From DATARH01 sp035504075 (lineage in GTDB: Bacteria > Pseudomonadota > Alphaproteobacteria > ATCC43930 > CGMCC-115725): a DNA stretch of 5,462 bases. Positions within the stretch are counted from its first letter, which is position 1, and the number at the start of each line of letters is the position of its first letter. Positions 1 to 5,462 of this stretch are shown piece by piece. The stretch is from the NCBI GenBank assembly GCA_035504075.1, contig DATJSO010000180.1, positions 1 through 5,462 of the forward strand, written 5' to 3'. Position numbers and translations under genes: made by a program. A model generated the notes under the pieces. That model saw nothing but the letters and a program-made list of their open reading frames with translations. It made no database searches and had not been told where the DNA came from.

Positions 1-1044
<1,044 letters not shown>

Positions 1045-1069
1045 TGCCCGGATCCTTCTGATTGAGCGG

Positions 1070-2020
1070 ATGCGCCGCGTAGGGAGCTGGCTGCGGCCGC
1101 CGGTGCTCGCCGCGGTGCTGGCGGCGATGTGTCTCGCCGCGAACGCCACCGCGGCAACACTGAAGGTCGGGCCGCATGAGCGGTATTCGACGATCTCGGC
1201 CGCAGCCGGGGCGGCGCAGGACGGCGACATCGTCGAGATTGATCCCGGACGGTATGTCGACTGCGCCGTCTGGACCGCCGGCAACCTGACGATCGAAGGC
1301 GCCGGGCCGGGTGTCGTCATCGCCGACAAAAGCTGCGCCGGCAAAGGGCTCATGGTCATCGACGGCGACGGCACGACAATCCGCAACCTGACGCTTGAGC
1401 ACGCCCGTGTGCCGGACAAAAACGGCGCCGGCATCCGGCTCGAAAAGGGCAGCCTGACTGTCGACGGCGTTACCTTCATCGAAAACGAGATGGGGATTCT
1501 CGGCGGGTTCCCGGGCGCGACCGTGACGGTGCGCGACAGCCTCTTCATCGACAATGACAAGGGCGGTTTTCGCTGTAAGACGTGGTGCGACCACGCGGTT
1601 TACATCGGCGACGCCGATCTGCTCCGCGTCGTCCGTTCGCGCTTCTTCGGCACCCGCGAGGGTCACTCGATCAAATCGCGCGCCGTCCGCACCGAGGTGG
1701 CCGGCTGCACGATCGAGGACGGTCCGAACGGTACATCGAGCTACCTGATCGACATTCCCAACGGCGGCGCCGTTGTCGTGCGAGGCAACACGATGGAAAA
1801 AGGGCCGAACTCAAGCAATCCCGCCGACGCAATCGCGATCGGCGAGGAGGGCGTTACGCATCCGACGCCGCAGATCGTGGTCGCCGGCAATATATTTCGC
1901 AACGACAATGATCATGAAACCGTCTTTGTCTGGAACCGCACCCGAACGCCAGCGGTGCTCAGCGGCAACCGCCTGTCCGGCCCGGTGATCGCGGTGAGAG
2001 GCGCCGGCAGCCTGCGATAG
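1070..2020 (+). CDS. Secreted right-handed parallel beta-helix repeat protein, function unknown
   Basis: A 316-residue protein. Residues 1-28 look like a Sec signal peptide: Arg at 2, 3 and 9, a hydrophobic core at about 12-24, and an A-T-A site at 26-28. The mature part begins with the typical beta-helix entry pattern, roughly VGPHERYSTISAAAGAAQDGD at 33-53 followed by IVEIDPGRY. Short rungs follow, such as NLTIEGAGPGVVI, GTTIRNLTLEHA, GSLTVDGVTFIENE, ATVTVRDSLFIDND, AVRTEVAGCTIEDG, AVVVRGNTMEKG and QIVVAGNIF. This is the pectate-lyase-like fold found in secreted polysaccharide-acting and surface proteins. I see no catalytic motif that would fix a substrate. Mature cysteines at 65, 89, 169, 173 and 213 could form disulfides in the periplasm. 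The ATG at 1070 is preceded only by a weak purine stretch (GAGCGG directly abutting), but the signal peptide supports this start. It lies 25 bases after rpoD with no obvious terminator between, so read-through from rpoD is possible. Fold confident, function not. Confidence 0.88.
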   Translation: MRRVGSWLRPPVLAAVLAAMCLAANATAATLKVGPHERYSTISAAAGAAQDGDIVEIDPGRYVDCAVWTAGNLTIEGAGPGVVIADKSCAGKGLMVIDGDGTTIRNLTLEHARVPDKNGAGIRLEKGSLTVDGVTFIENEMGILGGFPGATVTVRDSLFIDNDKGGFRCKTWCDHAVYIGDADLLRVVRSRFFGTREGHSIKSRAVRTEVAGCTIEDGPNGTSSYLIDIPNGGAVVVRGNTMEKGPNSSNPADAIAIGEEGVTHPTPQIVVAGNIFRNDNDHETVFVWNRTRTPAVLSGNRLSGPVIAVRGAGSLR

Positions 2021-2025
2021 CGGCC

Positions 2026-2054
2026 GCGACAGCAGCGCCGATCGGCGGTATCAT
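2026..2054 (+). promoter_or_regulatory. Candidate sigma-70 promoter of the tRNA gene
   Basis: A -35-like GCGACA (2026-2031, 4 of 6 to TTGACA, with the GACA part exact) is separated by 17 bases from a -10-like TATCAT (2049-2054, 5 of 6 to TATAAT). Transcription would start near 2061, just upstream of the tRNA 5' end at 2065, leaving a very short leader for RNase P to remove. The element starts 5 bases after the stop codon of the beta-helix gene. It is inferred from spacing and match only. Confidence 0.5.
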
Positions 2055-2064
2055 CCACGGCGGC

Positions 2065-2138
2065 GGGCCCGTAGTTCAGCTGGTTAGAACGCGCCGCTCA
2101 TAACGGCGTTGTCGCAGGTTCGAGTCCTGCCGGGCCTA
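2065..2138 (+). tRNA. tRNA with CAU anticodon, probably tRNA-Ile2 (lysidine type)
   Basis: A complete cloverleaf of 74 nt. The acceptor stem is GGGCCCG (2065-2071) with CGGGCCT (2131-2137). The D arm is GTTC/GAAC with a 9-base loop. The anticodon stem is CGCCG (2092-2096) with CGGCG (2104-2108), its loop CTCATAA with CAT at 2099-2101. The T arm is GCAGG/CCTGC with loop TTCGAGT, and the discriminator is A at 2138. CAU occurs in initiator Met, elongator Met and Ile2 tRNAs. A paired first acceptor position argues against the initiator. The C4-G69 and C5-G68 pairs are features recognised by the lysidine synthetase TilS in E. coli tRNA-Ile2, so I favour Ile2, which reads AUA after modification. 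Elongator Met cannot be fully excluded. Pair 1-72 is a G-U wobble. The 3' CCA is not encoded (CCG follows the discriminator), so a CCA-adding enzyme is needed. Confidence 0.95.
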
Positions 2139-2218
2139 CCGTCTGCCGGCAGCAATATTGCCATGGGGGCCGCTGCTGCCCACCCCGACAAATTATGGTG
2201 AATTTTAGCAAAAAGCTT

Positions 2219-2247
2219 CCTGCCCCCGCTCGATTTGCCGGGGCGGG
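2219..2247 (+). terminator. Terminator-like hairpin downstream of the tRNA
   Basis: CCCCG (2224-2228) pairs with CGGGG (2239-2243) across a 10-base loop. The stem extends outward past a bulged C at 2223 to include G2222-C2244, a T-G wobble, and C2220/C2219 with G2246/G2247. A pyrimidine-rich run, CCTTCTTT (2253-2260), begins five bases after the stem. This resembles an imperfect intrinsic terminator for the tRNA transcript and would separate it from the ParA-like gene. The T run is interrupted and not adjacent to the stem, so the call is weak. Confidence 0.35.
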
Positions 2248-2258
2248 TCGATCCTTCT

Positions 2259-2273
2259 TTAAAATGTTGTTAA
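2259..2273 (+). promoter_or_regulatory. Candidate CtrA binding site (TTAA-N7-TTAA)
   Basis: TTAA at 2259-2262 and TTAA at 2270-2273 are separated by exactly seven bases, a perfect match to the consensus full site of the alphaproteobacterial cell-cycle response regulator CtrA. It sits 67 bases before the start codon of the ParA-like gene, where a promoter is expected. I could not identify a convincing -10 box at the right distance, so whether it would activate or repress is open. The eight fixed bases are all A/T in a locally AT-rich stretch, so a chance match is possible. Confidence 0.45.
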
Positions 2274-2274
2274 T

Positions 2275-2331
2275 CTTTCCAAGTCATGAACGACGTATGA
2301 AGGTACTATTGCCTGCCATCGACTTGGAAGG
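2275..2331 (+). promoter_or_regulatory. Inverted repeat sequestering the ParA-gene ribosome binding site
   Basis: CTTTCCAAGTC (2275-2285) is complementary to GACTTGGAAGG (2321-2331) over eleven pairs, ten Watson-Crick and one G-U (T2276 with G2330). The loop is 35 bases. The right arm contains the whole Shine-Dalgarno-like GGAAGG (2326-2331), placed 9 bases before the ATG at 2341. In RNA the left arm would act as an anti-Shine-Dalgarno strand and restrain translation. The dyad could instead be a protein operator, but the full overlap with the ribosome binding site favours an RNA role. The pairing is seen directly; the function is inferred. Confidence 0.5.
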
Positions 2332-2340
2332 CTTTGACAC

Positions 2341-3135
2341 ATGCTCGATTGGCTGAAACGCATCGCAAATCCGGCGGCCCGGGTGCAATCGATCGATAAC
2401 GACAGCATCACAGTCGCAACGGAGGACAAGGTCGAACGCCTGGCGGTCCGGTTCGCCGGGCCGAACGCCGCCGCGGGGGGTGGCGGCAGGCGGTCGCACG
2501 ACATGCGCATCATCGCGGTCTGCAGCCAGAAGGGCGGCGCCGGCAAAACAACGATCGCCGCGCACCTCGCCGTTCAGGCGGCGACGATGGGGCACGGGCC
2601 TGCGGTGCTGGTCGATACCGACCCGCAAGGCTCGCTCGGCGAGTGGTGGCGCGCGCGCGGCGACGATACGCTGCCGCTGTCGATCGTAAAGCCGATCGAC
2701 CTGCGGGCCGAACTCGCGACGATCCGCAGCCGGGAGGCCGCGCTCGCGATCATCGACACACCACCGGCCCTGACCACCGAAATCGCCCAGGTCATGGCGG
2801 TCGCCGACCTTGTACTGATCCCGGCGCGTCCGAGCCCGCACGATCTGCGCGCGATCAGCGCGACGGTGGATCTGGTGCGGCGGGCCCGCAAGCCGTTTCT
2901 GTTTGTCGTCAACGGCGCAGCAAACCGCGCGCACATCACGGCCGAATGCGTTGCTGCGCTGTCCGAGCATGGCCGGGTGGCGCCGGTCATCCTTTACCAG
3001 CGTACCGAATGGGCCTCCTCGATGATCAACGGGCGCACCGTTATCGAGACGGCGGGTTCCGGCAAGTCGGCGCAGGAAGTGGCCGAGCTGTGGGACTACG
3101 CCCAGGCGCAGATTGCGATGCGCGCGGCCGCTTAG
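2341..3135 (+). CDS. ParA/MinD-family P-loop ATPase with N-terminal extension (orphan ParA)
   Basis: A 264-residue cytoplasmic ATPase of the ParA/MinD group, whose members position DNA, protein complexes or organelles through ATP-dependent dimerisation on the nucleoid or membrane. The deviant Walker A motif KGGAGKTT lies at 64-71, with signature Lys64 and P-loop Lys69. Motif A' VDTDPQGS is at 91-98, and Walker B LAIIDTPP at 135-142 with Asp139. RPSPHDLR (163-170) and the ending from RTEWASSMINGRTVIE (221-236) fit small ParA-like proteins. Most such proteins begin near the sequence MRIIAVCSQKGG, here at residue 55 (base 2503). I chose 2341 because GGAAGG lies 9 bases upstream, an in-frame TGA at 2335-2337 precludes an earlier start in that stretch, and the ATG at 2503 has a poorer ribosome binding site. 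The extra 54 residues start with MLDWLKRIA and end in a Gly/Arg-rich stretch. No parB is visible, so plasmid or chromosome partitioning is not supported. The downstream membrane protein is the likely partner. Confidence 0.93.
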   Translation: MLDWLKRIANPAARVQSIDNDSITVATEDKVERLAVRFAGPNAAAGGGGRRSHDMRIIAVCSQKGGAGKTTIAAHLAVQAATMGHGPAVLVDTDPQGSLGEWWRARGDDTLPLSIVKPIDLRAELATIRSREAALAIIDTPPALTTEIAQVMAVADLVLIPARPSPHDLRAISATVDLVRRARKPFLFVVNGAANRAHITAECVAALSEHGRVAPVILYQRTEWASSMINGRTVIETAGSGKSAQEVAELWDYAQAQIAMRAAA

Positions 3136-3139
3136 GTGG
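3134..3139 (+). promoter_or_regulatory. Ribosome binding site overlapping the ParA-gene stop codon
   Basis: AGGTGG begins inside the TAG stop codon (3133-3135) of the upstream gene and lies 5 bases before the ATG at 3145. It decides between that ATG and the in-frame GTG at 3136, which has no Shine-Dalgarno upstream. The arrangement implies translational coupling of the two genes. Confidence 0.6.
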
Positions 3140-3144
3140 GCGCG

Positions 3145-4092
3145 ATGGAGCGCGCAAAGCTTTCCGGCGAGCTGCTGGTCAGCAAAATACCGCCGCACGC
3201 GGGAAGGCCGGTCCAGCAGCTGCTCTCGCTCGCGGACGATGCCGAAGCCGACGCGTTCGGTGTTGCCCCCGCCGACCGGCCCAAATCGTCGAAGCCGCCA
3301 TCGGCGGGCCGCAAAATGGCTTTTCGCATCGCGGCGATCGGCGCCGTCTTGGTTGCAGTCGGAACGGCCGGCGGATGGGCATTGCGATGGCCGGCCGGCG
3401 CCAGGGATCCGGTCTTGAGCGCCGCCGCGCCGGCCGTCGCCATCCCGGCCGTCGCGGACAAGTTTCCGATGGTTGGGGACAAGCTTCCGACGGTCGCGGA
3501 CGGGTTGGCGAGGGGGGCGGTCGCGAGGGCGCTGCAGGCGCCGGCATTGCAGCCGATGGCGATCGTCCTGCCCGGCCGCGATCCCGGATCGCCGGCCGCG
3601 GCGGCCGCTGCAACCGCGGGGGCAGTTGTCAAACCGCGGTCGGCTGCCGCGCCGCCGCGGCCGGCGCCGATCGCCGCGCCGGCGAAATCGATACCGGCGG
3701 CAGCAGCGGTTGTCGCCGCGCTCGAAGCTCCGAAGGCACCGGCGGTAACGGGCGCCGTTGCGGCGGTCGCGCCGGCCAGGCCGGCAGCGCCGATATCCAC
3801 GGCATCGCCGCTGCGCGCGCAGGGGGACGCGCTGTTTGCCGCCGGCCGCATCGGCCCGGCGCGGCTGTTCTACGAGCGGGCGGCCGAAGCGGGCGACGGG
3901 CGCGCGGCGCTGCAGCTGGGCGAGACCTATGATCCGGCCTTTCTTGCGCAGGCCGGGATCGTCGGCGCAGACGGCAACCCCACCGCGGCCGCCTATTGGT
4001 ATCGACGGGCAAGCAGCCTCGGCGCTGCCGATGCGGCGCTGCTGTTGAAAGCCGTCATGGCCGAACGCGGCGGCGCTGCTGCGTCGCAGTAA
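3145..4092 (+). CDS. Single-pass membrane protein with Ala/Pro-rich linker and C-terminal Sel1/TPR-like repeats
   Basis: A 315-residue protein of unknown function. Residues 1-57 are a polar N-terminus ending in the basic stretch KSSKPPSAGRK. One hydrophobic segment follows at about 59-80 (AFRIAAIGAVLVAVGTAGGW). By the positive-inside rule the N-terminus is cytoplasmic and the rest periplasmic. Residues 90-222 are low-complexity Ala/Pro/Val, containing a heptad repeat VADKFPM, VGDKLPT, VADGLAR at about 103-123. Residues 224-302 form helical Sel1/TPR-like repeats: ALFAAGRIGPARLFYERAAE, then GDGRAALQLGETYDP, then a second AAAYWYRRASSLGAADAALL. Such repeats bind proteins. The preferred start is the ATG at 3145 because AGGTGG lies just upstream; a GTG at 3136 would add three residues. 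The start is 9 bases after the ParA-like stop, so one operon is likely, and the short cytoplasmic N-terminus could contact the ATPase (inference). It ends 44 bases from a convergent transporter gene. Confidence 0.85.
   Translation: MERAKLSGELLVSKIPPHAGRPVQQLLSLADDAEADAFGVAPADRPKSSKPPSAGRKMAFRIAAIGAVLVAVGTAGGWALRWPAGARDPVLSAAAPAVAIPAVADKFPMVGDKLPTVADGLARGAVARALQAPALQPMAIVLPGRDPGSPAAAAAATAGAVVKPRSAAAPPRPAPIAAPAKSIPAAAAVVAALEAPKAPAVTGAVAAVAPARPAAPISTASPLRAQGDALFAAGRIGPARLFYERAAEAGDGRAALQLGETYDPAFLAQAGIVGADGNPTAAAYWYRRASSLGAADAALLLKAVMAERGGAAASQ
3451..3513 (+). repeat. 21-bp tandem repeat, three imperfect copies, in frame
   Basis: Units at 3451-3471, 3472-3492 and 3493-3513. The first two match at 17 of 21 bases and the first and third at 16 of 21. 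The repeat encodes three heptapeptides in the linker following the membrane segment of the Sel1-type protein. The unit length keeps the frame, so copy number could vary without breaking the gene. Confidence 0.7.
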
Positions 4093-4093
4093 G

Positions 4094-4116
4094 GCGCGGC
4101 TTGAAACCGCGCGGTT
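4094..4116. terminator. Palindromic sequence between convergent genes, weak bidirectional terminator candidate
   Basis: GCGCGG (4094-4099) can pair with CCGCGC (4107-4112) across a 7-base loop, and AACCGCGCGGTT (4105-4116) is a perfect 12-bp palindrome overlapping it. It lies in the 44-base gap between the two convergent stop codons, where a shared terminator would be expected. There is no T run on either side in either direction, so this is not a classical intrinsic terminator. Confidence 0.25.
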
Positions 4117-4136
4117 GCGGCAAACGGCCCCGGCCC

Positions 4137-5462
4137 CTATTCTGCCGGCGAACCGGCCCGCGCGCGGCCGGAGCCGGACGCGGCCTGCGCCTCCTGCCAG
4201 AGGGGTGGGGCGAATTTCAGCGGGATGATGATCAGGCCGGCGAGGATCGCCATGATCCCGGCCACGCCGATCGCGGTCGAAAATCCGTATTGCCTGATCA
4301 GCAGCGTCGACAGGATCCCACCGTAAAACCCGCCCGAGCCTTTGGCAATCGCATAGAGCACGCCATAATTGCCGCCGGCCGCAGTGCCGCCGTAATAGTG
4401 CCCGATCGCGATCGGAAACAGCGAGAACAGCGACGCCCAGAAGAAGATGGCCGCGATCGCGGCGCAGACGAACAGCAATTCCTGATGGCTGAGGCCGGCG
4501 TAAATGCTGAGGAACAACAGAACGCCGCACAGCGAGTAGGCGCCGACCATCATGTTCTCCGGGCCGAACCTCTCGGAGAGGCCGCCGAGGATCAGTTTGC
4601 CGAAGCCGTTGGCGATGGCGATGCCGCCGGCCGCCGCAGTGGCCGCCGCCGCCGCGAAATGAAAGCTCCGGGAGTAGCCGACGATCTTGCTGATCCCGGC
4701 AAGGCCGGCGCTGGAGATCAGCACGAACGACGCGATGAGGACCCACATCTGCCAGGTCTTCAGCGCTTCGCCGACCGTGTAATGATGCTCTGACGGCCGT
4801 TTCATCGCCGCGGCCGACGGCACCCAGCCGGCCGGCCGCCAACCCGGCGGCGGGTCTTTCATCAGTAACCCGGCAATGACTGACACCCCGCCCAATACCC
4901 CGGCCATGATGTAGACGACGTCGAAAAACACGTGCGGCGGTGAATGTGCCGGGATCGCCCGGATCGGAAAGATGAACGGCAGCGACCCCCAGGAAAACGC
5001 GCCGGCGATCAACCCGGTCATCACGCCGCGCCGATCGGGGAACCACTTGTTCCCGGTGATCACGGCGTTGTTGTAGATAAAACCGGTGAAGAAGCTGCCG
5101 ATGCACCAGAGAACGACCACCAGCGCATAGGACGGTCCGAGCGCCAGCGCGAAGATCCCGAGGCCGGAGAACAGACCGGCGATCGCCGTGGTCCAGCGCG
5201 GGCCGAGGCGGTCGCGCAGGACGCCGCCGGGCAGCGCGCCGATCGACTGCAGGATCACAAACAGCGTGAACAACAGCCCGATCTGTTCGTGCGACCAGCC
5301 GTAGATCGCGCCGATATGCCCCGACATCGAGCTCCAGGCGTATTCGAACGGGCTGATGATGCCCATCGCGAAGAATGCCGCGACGAGCACGACATAGCGG
5401 CTGTAGCCGAGGATTTCGCGGTCGCTGGGCGGCGCCGCGGCGGCCGCGCTTGATGCTCTGGC
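4137..5462 (-). CDS. MFS transporter, oxalate/formate antiporter (OFA) type, 5' partial
   Basis: An integral inner-membrane carrier of the major facilitator superfamily, about 12 membrane helices, with its C-terminus at base 4140. The frame stays open to the window edge at 5462 (441 residues visible) with no in-frame ATG before 5363, so I treat the start as lying beyond the window. A GTG at 5388-5390 would cut into the first helix (YSRYVVLVAAFFAMGIISP). Family features are the OFA-like first helix with PFEYAWSSM, MFS motif A GVLRDRLGPR between helices 2 and 3 (about 80-89 from the edge), its C-half counterpart GGLSERFG, and a lysine in a late helix within NYGVLYAIAKGSGGFYGG (codon 4341-4343). 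That lysine appears to correspond to the substrate-binding lysine of Oxalobacter OxlT. The substrate is probably a small carboxylate, but neither oxalate nor formate is proven; no oxalate-degradation genes are in the window. It converges with the Sel1-type gene and is unlikely to be linked to it. Confidence 0.9.
   Translation of the reverse strand, partial: ARASSAAAAAPPSDREILGYSRYVVLVAAFFAMGIISPFEYAWSSMSGHIGAIYGWSHEQIGLLFTLFVILQSIGALPGGVLRDRLGPRWTTAIAGLFSGLGIFALALGPSYALVVVLWCIGSFFTGFIYNNAVITGNKWFPDRRGVMTGLIAGAFSWGSLPFIFPIRAIPAHSPPHVFFDVVYIMAGVLGGVSVIAGLLMKDPPPGWRPAGWVPSAAAMKRPSEHHYTVGEALKTWQMWVLIASFVLISSAGLAGISKIVGYSRSFHFAAAAATAAAGGIAIANGFGKLILGGLSERFGPENMMVGAYSLCGVLLFLSIYAGLSHQELLFVCAAIAAIFFWASLFSLFPIAIGHYYGGTAAGGNYGVLYAIAKGSGGFYGGILSTLLIRQYGFSTAIGVAGIMAILAGLIIIPLKFAPPLWQEAQAASGSGRARAGSPAE

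Noticed and set aside
1118..1132. A lipoprotein signal around Cys21 of the beta-helix protein
   Set aside because: The residue before the cysteine is Met rather than Gly, Ala or Ser, so the lipobox is not met; the A-T-A site at 26-28 is a better cleavage site.
2065..2138. The tRNA as an attachment site for an integrated element carrying the ParA-like gene
   Set aside because: I found no second copy of the tRNA 3' end in the window, no integrase, and no change in gene style that would mark an island.
2148..2180. Hairpin GGCAGCA/TGCTGCC as the tRNA terminator
   Set aside because: The 19-base loop is long and no T run follows; it also competes with a shorter GGGC/GCCC pairing inside the same region.
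2334..2339. A perfect -35-like TTGACA just before the ParA-gene ATG
   Set aside because: A matching -10 would lie inside the coding region near 2357-2362, where the sequence does not fit, and the transcript would start after the start codon.
3136..3144. GTG at 3136 as start of the Sel1-type gene
   Set aside because: It abuts the upstream stop codon and has no Shine-Dalgarno, whereas the ATG at 3145 has AGGTGG 5 bases upstream.
2643..3932. A 429-codon plus-strand frame overlapping the ParA-like and Sel1-type genes
   Set aside because: Its Arg/Gly-rich composition lacks any recognisable domain, and the real genes occupy the same bases in other frames.
2284..5106. A 940-codon open frame on the minus strand
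   Set aside because: It runs antisense to the ParA-like and Sel1-type genes and out of frame through the transporter gene, all of which have strong family motifs. Its translation is Arg/Gly-rich low-complexity sequence typical of GC-rich shadow frames.

Overview
The window is GC-rich, densely coding bacterial DNA. The first gene is a housekeeping sigma factor of alphaproteobacterial type, and a perfect TTAA-N7-TTAA motif (the CtrA box) lies in the one AT-rich intergenic region. Together with the Sel1-type membrane protein and the oxalate/formate-type transporter, this suggests an alphaproteobacterium, probably of the order Hyphomicrobiales (Bradyrhizobium/Rhodoplanes-like). The order-level assignment is an impression from protein style, not a search result.

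Layout: (1) Bases 1-1044, plus strand, hold the C-terminal two thirds or so of the primary sigma factor RpoD, whose 5' end lies outside the window. (2) Bases 1070-2020 encode a secreted right-handed parallel beta-helix protein of unknown function, only 25 bases after rpoD. (3) Bases 2065-2138 are a tRNA with CAU anticodon whose acceptor-stem pairs fit the lysidine-modified isoleucine-2 tRNA; a promoter-like sequence precedes it. (4) Bases 2139-2340 are a structured AT-rich leader with a terminator-like hairpin, a CtrA-type box, and an 11-bp inverted repeat whose right arm contains the ribosome binding site of the next gene. (5) Bases 2341-3135 encode a ParA/MinD-type ATPase with a 54-residue N-terminal extension. 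Nine bases later a probably co-translated single-pass membrane protein begins (3145-4092), with an Ala/Pro-rich linker and C-terminal Sel1/TPR-like helices. (6) On the minus strand, convergent with this pair, lies an MFS transporter of the oxalate/formate antiporter type (4137 to beyond 5462).

The part most worth following up is the ParA-like/Sel1 pair with its leader. It is an orphan ParA with no parB next to it, coupled to an inner-membrane protein with a short cytoplasmic N-terminus, behind a possible cell-cycle regulator site and a Shine-Dalgarno-sequestering hairpin. This would suit a polar or membrane positioning system under cell-cycle control, but that is inference. The other genes appear to be ordinary neighbours with no evident functional link to the pair.
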